A stretch of DNA of 64,000 nt from Euleptes europaea (lineage: Eukaryota > Chordata > Lepidosauria > Squamata > Sphaerodactylidae): contig NC_079312.1 of assembly GCF_029931775.1 (NCBI RefSeq), positions 54,440,333-54,504,332 on the forward strand. Direction: 5' to 3'. The notes under the pieces were generated by a model. That model made no database searches, was not told the DNA's origin, and saw only the letters and a program-made list of their open reading frames with translations. A program made the position numbers and the translations under genes. Positions 22,121 to 37,100 of the stretch are shown here, one piece after another. Within the stretch, counting starts at the first letter, position 1, and each line of letters starts with the position of its first letter.

Positions 22121-25100
22121 CTGATTTAAAAAAAATACCAAAAGTGTTAGAATCAAATATTCAATAGTGCTTGTCCCTTTGAAACCCCACAGCCTATATT
22201 TCAGGGGGGTCTGCCGCTACAAGAATGCAAGCATTGCAACCTTAATACAAATAACGTCCGTCTTTCAGAATACAAGCTACGCTTTCAAAGACTTTCAGCA
22301 GCTTGAGATGGCTACAGAGCGCACAAGTTCAAAGACAAAAGAGAATTCAAATGAAAGGGTGGGCCATTTAAAATAAGGGCACACGGGAGAAAGGGACTAG
22401 CAGTGCGTAGGAATGTTCTTCACGGTTTTCGGTTGACCCCTCTCCCCACCCCTGTAGCACGTCTAGCCTGCTTTTGTGCCCTTTCTTGAAATTAACAAGT
22501 GAAGGTTTTCCCAGCATGGCGGTATCTCTTGCTCAGCTCTGCAGCTATTCCTAAAGACTCAGATACAGAGGTTGGTTGAAAAGTTGGCCCCCTGGGAGGA
22601 ACTAACCGCCTTGGATCCACAGGCTGCAGAATGTGACTTTCTCTTCCCCTTCCAGCCGCAGCCCAAGATGCTCCCTGAAATGCTGCTCCTGGGGGGGGGG
22701 GCAGCACTCTCAACAGCACTGGAAGGGCAGACATTTTGGGCTGCAGCAGCAGAGAGGAGGGGAGGAAGTGATGCATCAGTGGTAGAAATCCTCCTTCTCA
22801 TAGAAACTCTCTGGTGGATCCAAACTACTGCATTTGTCAAATGCCCCCCCGCGCAAGATTGTCTTCTACTACAATACATCACTCCCAAGGTAGCAGTTTC
22901 CTTTGTGTTAGTAAATTACAGAATCAGACACCTTTAGTGTCTCACTCTTCCTCAACTTTTTGCATTTAATCTAGCCACTCCAGTATGTCTGAAATCATGT
23001 CCATGCCTATCCGATTTGTAATTAAAGGTTTCCATTTTAAAAGGGAGGAGTTCTGTATTCCAAACATTCATTTTTAGGATTCAGTTCCCCAAACTAAATA
23101 TTCTCATCTGAGACAAGATGATATAAAAACCTGCCAAATCCAAAAGGCCTCTATTCCCAGTCGGATCACAATTAACACAATTATTGCAGTGCTTTTGTGT
23201 TCTCCTTGACTGATAAACTGCCTAAAGGGGGTCAACTGAATCTCTATGTGCCATGTTACAGAGGCACAACGGCTGTTAAATGTAATAAGTGCTGATGTTC
23301 TGACAATTAAGCCATCAGGGGCACCAAAAGAAGCAGATCAGAGACTCTGTACCATCAGCAAAGTTCAGGGTAGTTGTGTGAGTGGAGGGGAAAAGAAGAA
23401 CTTGAATGGAAAGCTGGAGAGGTGCTACTTGTTCCCAAAGAAACAAGTGTTCTATTACAGCCAGGTAAACCAGGGATGAGTGTATGGCTACCCAAAAGCA
23501 ACTCTTTCTGCCAGTCCGCATAGGCTACATTTGAGCTCTCTTCAGGCCACCCAGCTCTATGGTATTTTTTTTTAAACCAGGGAGCTGAATTCCACCATAA
23601 GGTTGGAAGAGGTAGTCGGGGGGCAACCTTGTTGATAGCTTCAAGGAGCTTCATGTTGCAAGCTGCTAACACATCCTCAACAGAGCCTGAAACCTTAACA
23701 TCTCCCAAAGCATTCTGGAATCCAGTTTGGATCCGTGAATAGGGTTGCCATTCTCCAGGCACTGAGAAAAATATGCACAAGTACTACTGGGATAGTAGTG
23801 AAAATATAGTACTAGGCTCAAACCAATTAATTTAAATAATACACAAGCAAACTATGCAAACATATATTGTGAACAATGTGTAACATCTACAGACAAGTGA
23901 AAACAGCAGTGATAGTATGTACAAGCAAATCTAAGATGGAAAGTCTTTTTCAAGGTAAGTAAGAGTCTTATCTCTAGGTTGTTTTCTTCAAAAAGCAACA
24001 CGAGGAAGGCTGAAAAAGTCCACAGTAACGCGGTCCGGATGCACACTAGCGTTTTCACGGCAAAATTGCAGCTTCATCAGCTGGAATCTTCATAGATATT
24101 AATTGGTTTGTCTTTGTAGATGCAATAATAGCAATCTAATACAGAGAGAATGATTCAGTCTTCTTGCACCAAAAAGGCTGCTCAAAATGGCTATGGCAGT
24201 GGCTCAGCCATTGGTTTGAGCCTAGTACTATATTTTCACTACTATTCTCCAGGCACTAGTGGAGATCTCCTGCTATTATAACTGATCTCCAGCCAATAGA
24301 GTTCAGTTCACCTGGAGAAAATGGCGGTTTTGGCCATTGGACTATGGCATTGAAGTCCCTCCCCTCCCCAAACCCCACCCTCCTCAGGCTCCACCCCAAA
24401 AACCTCCCGCCAGTGGCAAAGAGGGACCTGGCAACCCTACCATAGGCCCACTCCTCTTTTGCTTCCATACTGCAGCTTGATACTCTGTAAAGAACGCAAG
24501 ATGTAACTTTCCAACTTGGTAAATCTTATAGGCAGTCTTCGGGTGTCTCGCTCAGTCTGCTGACGGTCTTTCCAGCCCTATTTTGCCTTTAGGGCCCAGA
24601 TGGTAGGTGGCTATTTTGGCTTGTTTTCTACATCTCTGTCTTTTTATTATTTGCCTGGAAAGCAGGCAAGACTTAAAAAGGAATCCGTGTTGTAATTCCA
24701 TGGCACCACACCATAAATTCAGTTTTATGATTAAACTGTCAGGCCATGAGATTAGATATGAACTTCCTGTCAGCAGCTGGGGAAGAACATACAGTACAAT
24801 GCCACAGAGACAGTTGGGCCGGGAGCCAGACTGCTGCGCGCAGCAGAAAGCACTGTCAACGGCAGAGCCAGACTGGACTAGCGGAGGCGAGTGTGGATTA
24901 TTTCCTTGTCCTTTCCCAAAGACACCTTTCCTCTTCCTGAAAACAAAGGGGCAGGAAGCAGTACGTAGCAGACTGCCGGAAAGAACGAGAACGGGGCATG
25001 CTCCTGAACTGGATTAAAGCATTGGGAAGGGAAGCACGAGACGTGTCTCGATACACAAATATTTCAGTGCCTCACAGGTCTCTGATCCATAGGTCGCTGG

Positions 25101-28100
25101 CTCAGAGCCAGTGTGATACAGTGAACCCTCCTGGACTTGACCGTGAAAGGCTCGAGTTCAAATTCCTGCTCAAATATAAAGCTCAGACAGGCCCTAATAT
25201 TACATGTTGCACTTTTCCCTGGTCTGTCTCCCCCGTCTCATTGATGGCTGAGGTCTGGAAATGCCATGCTCAATTCCCAGGCCCTTAGGGACCCAATTTG
25301 CATCTGGACCAGGGAAAACAGTGAAAGTGGGCTTACGCCTTCCCTTTGGTGACATGTTACCACTTCACCAACTGGGGAGGGGCTGTGGCTCAGTTTGCAA
25401 AGCATCTGCTTGGCATGCAGAAGGTCCCAGGTTCAATCCCCAGCATCTCCAGTTAAAGGGACTAGGCAAGTAGGCGATGAGGAAGACCCCTGCCTGAGAC
25501 CTTGAAGAGCCGCTGCCGGTCTGAGTAGACAATACTGACTTTGATGGACCAAGGGGCTGGTTCAGTATAAGGCAGCTTCATGCAGAAATGACTCTATTTG
25601 CCTCTTTAATAGGCATGGATGGGCTGCACATGTACTGCAGGTAGGTTTCCCCAGCTGGGCAAATAGTAGCTCCCTGGGGCCATTTCAAGTCAGGAAAATG
25701 GTGTGGAGAGATGCTTAAGCCGTTCTCCCTGAATGCCAGGATCCCAATCCAAATTGGACCCCCCAGGTACCTAACATCCAGACTTTGTCCAAGCACATAA
25801 CGTCCGGACTTTATCTGTTGACCAGTCGCAAGACAGACCTGGAAAAGTGAAAGGTGTAGTTAGGCCCTCAGGGTGTGACCTTGGGCAAATCACTTTCTAT
25901 AACCTACCTCACAGGATTGGTATGAGGATGGAATGATCTCATGTATAAACTCTTGAGCTTTTTGGAGGAAGGGTAGGACAGAAATATGATCAATGTTATT
26001 ACTCTTACCTCTGGTAACAAAATTGTAATTTGTGCTATAACTATTACTAAAAACAATTGTTGTCCTCGGCTATATGTACATTGCTAGCAAGTGTTAACAA
26101 AATCTATGACGAACAAGCAGTATTGTAACTACAATATAATATGAGGTAGGTGTTAATCCATTTACCTAATTAAAGTTAACACAGCTTCATCCAGTTCAGT
26201 TGCAAAAGGTGCTTTTGCACAAATATTGATTTTAGTTTTGTTTCAAAGACCGAATGTGAATGTACAGGACTGCATAGAGTCCTTTGATACGAGCACAAAC
26301 TCACACACAAATGTGCCAATACAAGTCCAGCACTCTATCAAATATTATTTGGGTTCTGCCCACAAGGTTGTGGGATCAGTGCTTTTGTGTAAACGGGAAG
26401 CCTTTGTTTATTGAAAGACAAACCTGACTGAGGACTGGTGTGAAATGTTACTGAATCAAAGGGAGGGAGCTGCATAGAGAAATGAGGTAGACTGTGTGAA
26501 TGCACAGTCAGCCTAGGCACAAACAGTAGATTTTAAAAAGCACTGGAAGTGGTTTTGAGAGTGGTTTTGTGTTTCATACTGCACATATAACAGCCAATGT
26601 GGTGTACTGGTTAGAGTGTCAGACTAAAGAGACCCAAGCAGGGGTGTCTACATGGGAGTGTCCAAAATCTGAACACACATGAAACTGCCTTTACTGAATC
26701 AGACCATTAGTCCACCATGGTCAGTATTGCCTATGCAGATTGGCAGCAGCTCTCCAGAGTCTCAGGCAGAGGTTTTTCACATCACTTACTGCCTGGCCCT
26801 TTTAACTGGAGTGGCCAAGGCTTGAATGTGGGGGACTTCTGCATGCAAAGCAGAGGCTCTTCCACTGATCCACACCCCCTCCATAAATGTATTAGATCTT
26901 CAGTTGCAATTAATAGACCTTCTCCCTCCCCCCTCCAAATTATTTCTACAGATGCCCTTAGACACAGGATGGAATCTCACTCCGCTACAAAGGTTACTAG
27001 GTGCCCTTGGGCCAGCCACTCAGCCTGACCTACCTAATTGTAAGCCAGACAGCCAGCGTGGTGTAGTGGTTAAGAGCAGTGGTATGGAGCGGTGGACTCT
27101 GATCTGGAGAACCGGGTCTGATTCCCAGCTCCTCCACATGAGCGGCAGAGGCTAATCTGGTGAACTGGATTTGTTTTCCCCACTCCTACACACGAAGCCA
27201 GCTGGGTGACCCTGGGCTAGTCACAGCTCTCTTAGAGCTCTCTCAGCCTCACTTATCTCATAGGGTGTCTGTTGTGGGAGGGGAAGAGAAGGTGATTGTA
27301 AGCCGGTTTGAGTCTCCCTTAAGTGGTAGAGAAAGTCGGCATATAAAAACCAACTCTTCTTCTTCTGCTACCTAACACAGGGATATTGTGATAATAAAAT
27401 ACAGGGAATGGGGGATCATGTATACCAATCTGATCTCCTTGGAGGAAGGGTGGGATAAAAATGCAATAAAGAAACAACCCACCGTAGCTTTATGAACTGG
27501 CTTTATGGGTGTTTTGAAACAATACAAAAGACAGCAAAATGTTTTTGGCACTGGTGATAGTGGGATGCCTGAATGCACCTTGAGCAGCAATCTCTTTGAA
27601 ACCCCTTTAAATGCTCAGGGGAAAAAAATATCTTCTGACTGCAGGCTTATTTCATGGGGCTCGAAACAAATTTGAAAGAAGAGTGTCAAAGAACATGATA
27701 GGGTGGAATCATTACAGGCATTCAGAGGAAGCTTCTTCCATGCTAATTGTGGTGGTTGGTTAGGTTATATACGCCCTGCTTTTTCCCCAGCTACCCTGGA
27801 TGATTATTTTAGTCACAGGTTTAAAAAAAAAACACCAAGGTAATTTATCTGGTAGTAATTGAACAAGGGAATAGGGCAAGACAAGTGTAAACCCTGATGG
27901 TATAAGCCTGTTCATTTTAACTTAATGGCCCGCAAAAGTAAACCATTGTGTTCTCTGATTACTTTGCCTTTAAAAGGAAGACACGGTCCAAAGAATGTTC
28001 CCAGGCTTTGGTTTGAAGAACATGGTGCATCTAATTTCCGAACACAGCAGTTCAACTGGAAGAAACAATGCAAAATTCTGTCTCTGTGCTGATGGTTATG

Positions 28101-31100
28101 CTACAGGGCCCGGCCAGTCGCCTGAAGCAAATCATACATTGTTTTAATATGGCTGGTTATTTTTAACATTATCTCACACTGACCTAACATGGAACAAATG
28201 CGAATCCACTTGCGATAGGGGAACCCACATGAACGTTAAGAGTCTTTCCCCCCCCCCCCTGGGAGATAGAGGGGGAAGCTATCCCTCCTCCTGTGAGTTT
28301 GCAATTTACACCACCCCAGAGACAATGGAAGCATTGTGTGAAGCAGCAATCTTTGGAGTGCTTGCTCATCATGAGTAGATCCACTTGTCAGAAGGGCTCC
28401 AGCCCGCTGCTTGAAACAACAAACTAGAGCCATTACCAACTAAAAGATGTACTGTATGTACAGCCTTGCACTGAGAGCAGACCCATTGGGATAAAGTCCA
28501 TCCTTTCATTTCAGCCACTGCCCTTGCTAGCCAGGGGGACTCACTTTCCACGGTGGAGTTTTAATCAGTTCTATGATCTGGGATTTCCTGTGCTTCATTT
28601 ATATGCATCAGTGGCCTGCTACTTCTGGGCTCTGAAACATATTGCCACAGCTACTATGGATATCATAATCTAGCTCAGTATTATCAACTATCTGGGATCC
28701 TGTAACTGGAGCTGCCAGTGCTTGAACATGGGACCTTCCGCATGCTCTATCACTGAGCTAATGCCCATGGTTGGTTAGGCTGTGAGAAAGCAATGCAAAC
28801 TTGGGGTTCCCTAGTCTAAGTCCAATAACTATGCTGACTTTCAGGCAGAGAGCAGAAGCTGCTGGGTGCATGTTATTGAGGCACAGGAATGAACTCGGCT
28901 TGCAACAACTGACTGGACACATTTATCGTGTCCAGGACAGAATCAGCACACTCCATAAGAACATAAGTACATAAGAAAAGCCCTGCTGGATCAGACCAAG
29001 GCCCATCAAGTCCAGCAGTCTGTTTACACAGTGGCCAACCAGGTGCCTCTAGGAAGCCCACAAACAAGATGACTGCAGCAGCATTGTCCAGCCTGTGTTC
29101 CACAGCACCCAAGATAATAGGCATGCTCCTCTGATCCTGGAGAGAATAGGTATGCATCATGACCAGTATTCAGAACTTATTTATCATATTTACATTCCAC
29201 CTTGCTTCTGGGAACCCAAGGTGATATACATAGTTTGCTGCCTCCTGTGCCTTCAGATCATACTTGGGGACTGTAACAATGCGAATTACAGTATGCTCTA
29301 TGAGGAGGTCCTCCACGTGGTATTCTGCATGTGCAGAAGAAACTGGGTGGTTCCCATGTATTTTTCATGCAGGAACAGTATGTTGCAAAGCACTGGATGA
29401 ACATGCTCGTATCAGGCTTTGGGTGAGAAATCTGCAGAAATACCCCTTTTCCCGCAGAAACAGTGTTATAAACATGAAGCCCTTACCAGGATTAAGAATA
29501 GGGCATGTACATCCCCTGTTGGTCCAAGACTCTGGATAGATGCTCCTGTTCGTCCGAGTGATTTTCACTTTGCCTGACTTGAGAACCTTCTTCACTTTTA
29601 CTACGACTTCAGCATGAGTTCCTTTGTCGTGAGCTGAGAGGATCTTTGCTTTTATAACTGCCAGAAAGCAAGAACGCAAACATTTTTTATTTCACCCAAA
29701 CAACAAAATGTATGCCACTGTGCTAATGGGCAGACTGCAGAGGCGCCACTATAAGGGACATGGAATATCTTATTAGCAGGGGTGTTTGTCTTCAGACCTA
29801 GCACAGAATTTGGATTTCTCAGCATCTAAGCTTTTAATTCTAAAAATAGTAAGGCTTATTATCCCTCACAGTAATGGGGATACTTCTGGAAGGAGTGGGG
29901 TGCCTGTATTTGTATAGTCCCTTCTTACTGGCTTTCACTCATGTTCTTCTATATATCAAGATTTCTCCTCATATATCAATAATAGTTTTATTTAGGGTTG
30001 CCAACTTCTTTACTTGTGCTGTTAACAGTGGCTTAATTTTGCAGGCGTCATGCTTAAATCCATATTGTGAAAAGCTTCAATGGCTGATTTCTGCACATCA
30101 AACTGTGGCTGAAGGCATCCCAGGTCATTTTCTCCAGGTGAACTGATCTCTATTGGCTGGAGATCAGTTGTAATAGCAGGAGATCTCCAGCTAGTACCTG
30201 GTGGTTGGCAACCCTACATCAACCGTTTGGGCAAACTGATGGCCCTGAGATTTCAGCATGCCGCCTGGAGGTCTTAGGAAGAAATAAATAGTTAGCCAGT
30301 GGATGAGTCACCCCACGATAGAGGTATGAAACTATGTGAGTCAGGAGAAGCCTTCAGAAATTTCAATATGGCTTTATGTCACATAACCTTGATTGATGGT
30401 GGAGTGTTCAATTTAAGGTTTCTAGGTGCAGAGTTTGATTTTTGGAAGGCGGAGGGCCATAGGAAAGAGGTTCTAGTGCTTCAGTAGCCTCTCCCATTTA
30501 AATAAGAGAAGGTATTTCACATCGCTTACCATAGGCATATTTCATCTGGCAGAAATTGGTGACACTTCCTAGAATTCTCTCTTTGCATACACACTTTTCT
30601 AGGCAGGGAATCACAGGCCAATGTGTTGAAGGAGTTATGAAAGAGAAGGGGGGGAGGAAAATCAAATTATTTTCATGGACATATTTCTATTTATTTTGTT
30701 TAAAATATTGTTCCACTTCTAATTTTGAAGTGGCTTAAAATAAAACAATACAACGCCATAAAATTTGCAAACACTCAAATCCAGAAATTAAAGAGATTAA
30801 ATATATGCTAAATGAGGAGTTTTAGAAATCAGACACTGGTGCAAGGAAAATCACACATGAACAATCTAAGCAACTCCAGATTTTGTCAGTACTTGGATAG
30901 GAACACTTTTGAGAAAGATGCACTTTGCTTCAGGACAATGCAACAGGCTCCTTTTCATGGGGTCAGTACTAACAAATGAAGCCTGCTGTCTTCTTGCATG
31001 CTTTCTTGGAGTATGCCCCTTTAAACTCAGTGGAACTTACTTCTGAGTATACATCCATAGGCTTTGGTGCATAATAGTAAGTGGCGTCTCTCAGGCAGAC

Positions 31101-34100
31101 CTAGATGAGCACTCTTCTGGGGCAGAAAGGTGGGAATAAGTTCTCATTGTGCTATAAACCTAAACATGAGGTGGTTTAGGGAATTCCTTCCTTAGCAAAG
31201 CTAACATTTTGGTCTGAAGCATGTTTACCTGAAGCAAGTCTCGATGATTTTGAAGGATATTATTTAGAAATGTGAGCATATTTAAGATCTGAAGTCTGTA
31301 ATTTAACTTAGCAGAACTCATCATCGTACTATGGCCATACATCTATTCTCTGAAAACTTCCACCCAGGAACGCCTGCCCTTCTTTCAAAATATCAACTTC
31401 TGTTTTAAAAAGGCCAAGTTATGTGATAGAAGAACTCACAATACATTAAATCCACTCTCCACAATTTGATTAATGTACTTCCACTTGTAGGACCTGGCAA
31501 TTTTCTATGCACAACACTACAGTCCAACTGTGTGTGGGTGAGTAGGCTCTTTCTGAATGGCTCAGAATATCTACTATTCCCCCTTCTGGTGGGTTACCTC
31601 AGCCTCCAGGTCAACAGTGTAATGGGTTCAGGAAAGAAAAGATTCACCATCCATAACTACATATTCTTGAGTGGCTACAGACAACTGCTTATGATGTATA
31701 CCACATAACTGTAATGAATATGTCTAGATATTCTGCCTCGCTGAACCACATGCTCACCTGGAAGTCCCATTGAGTTCCTAAGCACGATTGCTTGTTTTCT
31801 TGGGATTCTACAGATTTTACAGGATTGTATGTTAGCAATCACATTCAGTGCTCAGGCATAGGGAACCATATTTCTAACCTTGTTGATCAGTGTAGAAGTG
31901 ATAACAGATGCTCACCAGCTAGAACACAAATTCATACCTGGATGCCTTAACGCAGAAAATCCCTGCTCGTGATAATTCCATTGCCATTCATCTCCACTTT
32001 CATTGAATTGGGTTTGGATGAGGTCAGGAATTCTCCCACCAATGGGAACATCAAAAAAATGCTGACTGTCATAACTGGGAAGAGGAGAATGGAAAGAGCA
32101 GAAAAGGTATTCAGATTATAGCGGGGGTGTCAAACATAAGGCCTGCGGGCTGGATCTGGCCCCTTGAAAGCTCTTATCCGGCCAGTTGAGGCAGTCACCT
32201 CCCCCCCCCCGCCCCACACTCTCTATCTGTGCTGGTGAAGCATGGCCTAGCTCAACCAAGTGACATTTATGTCATATCCGGCCCTTGTAACAATTGAGTT
32301 TGACACCCCTGGATTATAGGATGTAATGATTACCACTTGGCAGCCTAAGAACTGAACATTTGTCATTGACAATTGCTCAGTGACTGTTATATAGAAACAT
32401 ACGATGATACAGATTGGAAAAGAGGTCAAGGGTCATCCAGTCTAGCACTGTAGCAACATTTGCTGTACATAATTGGAGATAACCTTGTCTTCATCCAGAG
32501 TAAGTAGGATCTTGAATTCATTCACAACTTTTGATCAGCTCCACAGAAATCAGCAGTAATTGTTAACTTTTGGGCAACCTCTCAGGAATGAATGGAATAA
32601 GGAGCTAGATTGCCCTACGTTGCCAAAGCAACGTGATATGGCCTGAAAGTCTATACCTACTCTCTCTATGGATCTTGTTGAAACGTATTCAACAACAACA
32701 AAATTATGTTTAGGATACACTGGACACCACAGCGACTCTTTATCAAAGGACTGAGTAAAGTGTCTAATTATTGGTGTTGTAACTTGCAGGATATGCTTTG
32801 GATGTGTCCAGTAATTCGGTTTTTCTAGGAAGAAGTTATTATTTATATCAATTTGTATTAGAATGTTTATGGATTTTTGAAGATGCTTATGTACTTTTAA
32901 ACTATCTGCTCAACAAAAATGGACCTTCTGAGCCCTTACTACAGCTAAAAGACTCATATTACAACACTAGAATGATAAAAGCCAACCTCTGGTAAATCAA
33001 CGGAATGAGGACCTTAGAACTCTATCAGTATTTGAACGTGTGGCATGTAGATGGCAATTGCATATGGACTTATTTTTAGATATTTGGAAATCATTTACAG
33101 AAACTCCATAGACATGGGAACTGAGTTTCCAGCATGGAATTCCAGTCACATTTCTGATCCAGGGTCCTCATAGCAACCACAGGTCTGCCACATGTACTTT
33201 GTGATATGTGAATCAGCCTTTACTCTTCTTTCAGTTGGATTTAAAAGCCTAGGAAACTGTACCCAAACCCTTTCCCAATAAGACAATTTGCATACCTATC
33301 AAGAAGACACTCTCCAGTGTTCTTGTCACAGTCCCTGGCACAGTCACAAGGTTGGCAGCCATTTTTTCCAAAGCCCCAGTATCCCATGAGACACCTGTCA
33401 CATTTTGGCCCTGCAACACCTGGCTTGCAGAAGCAGAAGCCTGTCTTTGGATGGCATCTCCAGCTCTGGTTGAAGGTTGTGTTCACTGAGCCCACTGGTT
33501 GACAGGAGCAAGCTAAATGAGAAAGTGGGGAATGCAGCTGAGTTTATAATCCCATAGTCATATACATAGATAGGATTTCTGCAAATGCAGCATGTATAGC
33601 GCTCAGTAGGGAACATGGTAATCACCCTCTTTACATGAAACATGCTTAGTGGAGAGATTAACCGTGCAATCCTGAAAGGGGGTGGTGGAGCCGTTTAGGA
33701 GCTGGTGTGACCTCAGCATCAGTGCCCATACCACTTGCGCCGCCCAAAGTGGCACAGATGCTGGTGCAGGGCGATTTGTGCCAGCTCTGGGGAGTGACAC
33801 GGCAGTGTAAGCCTCGTGCACCAGCACTGCCTCCCCAGCAGGGTTTTTCCAGCATGAGGGCTTGCGCCAACATCCGGGGGGGGGGTGTTCCCAGGGGCAG
33901 AACTGCCTTTAGGCGGCTTCCAAAGCCCTTTAGCCCTCGGAACTCACCATTTTGCAGGCATCAAGTTATGCCTACAAAATAGCTAGCGTAGCCCCGTGAA
34001 ACTCAATAGGAGCGTTTTATGGGGGTTTAATGCAGTTTTAATATTTTTTTCTGGTCGGGAAGCCTCCCAGGAGGTGGCAGAGCTACACCGTCCCTGGACA

Positions 34101-37100
34101 TTAATGAACTACCCCACACCCCAGAATTTGGCAGCCCCAGTGCAATCCTATGCAGAGTTACTCTCATATAAATCCATTGATTTCAAAGGGTTTCAACTGG
34201 AATAACTTTGCATAGGTTTGCCCTGGCAGTTTTCTAGTCTGGCACCAAATGATCAAGAGAGGTACCAGTCAGTTTTGGGAAGACACCATTGTTCAGTGGT
34301 GAAGCACTTGTTTTGTATGCATGAGATACAATGTGCTATCTCTGACTAGGGCTGTGCACTTAAAGAGCCATTATTTTCAATGAGTGGTAGACCAGGCCTC
34401 CAAATTCAGAGACCAGGTCTACCTCCCATTTAAAATAATGGCCCTTCAAAGTTCCAAAGGCCAGGGTGGCTCTGCCTCCTCGCTCACCACTCCTGCTGCC
34501 TTCCGGGTAAGGGGGTGGAGAGTAGGGTTGCCAACCTCCAGGTACTTAGTACAAGAATATGCTGAGATATCTGCAAGAACAGTTTGTATTGGAAAACCAA
34601 ACAAACAATAACAGCAAAGTGCTATATACAGAAGTGACAAATCACATCAGTGAAGCGCTATGTACATAAATTGCCATAAGCATATACAGCAATCTAGGCA
34701 TATATTTTTCGTATCCTAAATGCAGGTAGATGTTCAATGGATGTTCATATTACCGAAGAACAAGATGGAATGCTGGGATATGATCGTTTCGGAGTTTTCT
34801 TCAGTCCCACATATTTCATCATAAGTGTATGTGTTCATTTCAATGAAGATTAAGAAGTTCCTCATATGGATACATGGTCTTGCTATATTCAATTTTCATA
34901 AAGATCTGTAGTACAGTAGTCTTGAGGATTCTAGGAACCTGTTACAGTCTTTGTAAGAAGCTGTGCACCTGGTCTGCTTTAAAATCCTTAAGAGTAGAAT
35001 ACTGTACTATAACCTATGGTAACAGTACAGAGATGTTTGTTTTTGTTGGTAACCTCCAGGTACTAGCTGGAGATCTCCTGCTATTACAACTGATCTCCAG
35101 CAGATAGAGATCAGTTCACCTGGATAAAATGGCTGCTTTGGCAATTGGACTCTATGGCATTGAAGTCCCTCCCCTCCCCAAATCCCTCCCTCTTCAGGCT
35201 CCACCCCCAATATCTCCAGGTATTTCCCAACCCAGGGCTGGCAACCCTAGTGGGGACAGAGCCTGCTTGACTGGCTGCTGCTTATCCATTAAAAGTAACA
35301 CTCCTTTAAAGTTTAAAGGGACATTAGTTTTAACGGGAAATAGGCCTGGCCTTCAAATCTGGAGGAGGGGTCTACTGCCCGTTACGTAGAGCACCCTCAG
35401 CTGTTCAGGAGCACACTTGCCCTTCACACTTTAATAGGGGTAGCCCTGGCTTCTGGAGGCCTTTTCTGTAACTGACAATCAATCCTACCTCTTTTTCCTG
35501 CATCAGTTCTGTTACATGACCTGAATTGGCTGAACTGGAAGGTACAATCCTAAGCTGCTACCCTACCCGACAGTTAGGCTGCTTAAATCTCACTGAAGTC
35601 CATGGAATTTAAGCAACCCAACTGTGAACTGGACTGCAGCCACCCAGACCAACGTGTGTGCAGTCTGGCTGTCATTCAGCCCCAACCCTTAGTACCAAAT
35701 GAGCACAAAAAAAAGATTGGAGATAAGCAGTCCGACAGACGATAAGGAATAGCAGACCATCTCGTATTTACACATTACCATTTTGGCTAAGGAGTCTCAT
35801 ATTTTACAGGAACGCCTAGGCCCAGGAAGTCAGCAAAGAGGGCCTTGGCTAGCCTCAGAGCATTCAAACTGTTATACAACACATTTTTTCCCCCTACGAC
35901 TGGTGATTAAGAGGGAATGTGCTCGATTATTATGACTAATGCTGAGAGATTCCTTCTGAGTCTGAGCAGAGTCCAGTTCTCTTTTCTTCTTGGGAGCCTG
36001 AGGGCCTGTTGCAGCTTAACTGGGGTACTTTGCTCTGGATGGAAGAGCACTCTTAAAGCAGGCTTTCACTAGGGATTAATAAAGTATTTCATTCAGCTTT
36101 TGCCTTTGCTTTCTTTCCCTAACCTAGTGTCCACTGAAGAGACAGGGAGAGTTTTTGATTCCGCCCCCCCTCCCTTAAGCATTTCTTCCTTCCTTCTCAC
36201 AGTGGAGCTGAGAACCACATTGCTCACTCCACAAACATCCGTGCAATCTGCTGTGACAAATTTGTTATTTTCCTCTTTGGTATTTTCCAGCATCAAAACA
36301 AGTGTATATTTAGCATGAAGTCTCTTAGCCAAATAAGCTGAGTATAATAGTTATTGGTACCTCTCGATTCTCAGGTCTTTAGCTCATGACCTGCAGGATA
36401 TGATGTGGCACATATGAAGAGCTAGTGGTTTGGTGCCAATTAAAGAACAGTTAAGGGTATCTTTGCACAATGCATAGTTAAATTGTGGAACTCCCTGCCC
36501 CAGCATGTGGTGATGGCTGCCAACTTGAAAGTTGATTGGTCTATGTCTTCCACATGTTGTTTCCTTCATATTTCTTTCAAGAAGCAAACACTGAAGTGAG
36601 AAATCTCTTACTTCAAGTTTGCCCTCACAGTAAGTAATACCCAGAGTTTATTAACAGGGCCTGGGTCCCTGTGGTGTCATCAATTCCTTGAAATCCCCAG
36701 AGAGATTTTCTATTAAAACCTTTTTTTTTTTTTTAAGGAAATGAATAAGGCAACAGCAAATGAACATTACAAAACAATCCTCTTTTGTCAGGCCTTTGCC
36801 AGGTGCATTCTTAGATTTTATCAGAGGGGCAGTGTAAAAAAATTTTTTAATGAGAAAGTTATACTGGCTCTTTTATTTACTATATTTTTAAGATTTGGTC
36901 TTATGTAAGCTGCCTTGAAAGCAGAATAAAGAGGGGCACCATTTTAAGCAAAAATATAGCTGAAAATACATTCTGAAAAGTAGGCTGCATACCTGAAGGA
37001 TGGGGCAGGGCTAGACTGGTGGCTGGGCTAGTACAGGATGTGTCATTTCTGCTGTGAAGTTGTATTCCCTTTTCCCATTACTTCTGTCTTCACTAGGGTT

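Larger units (their letters stand above)
22121..29486. other. Netrin-4-like last intron
   Basis: 7.4 kb containing a LINE fragment (23541-23735), a MITE with insertion A (23740-24439), several SINEs (25379, 26671, 27051, 28655) and the dispersed repeat at 28957-29160. 22130-23540 shows no recognised repeat or exon. Confidence 0.6.
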
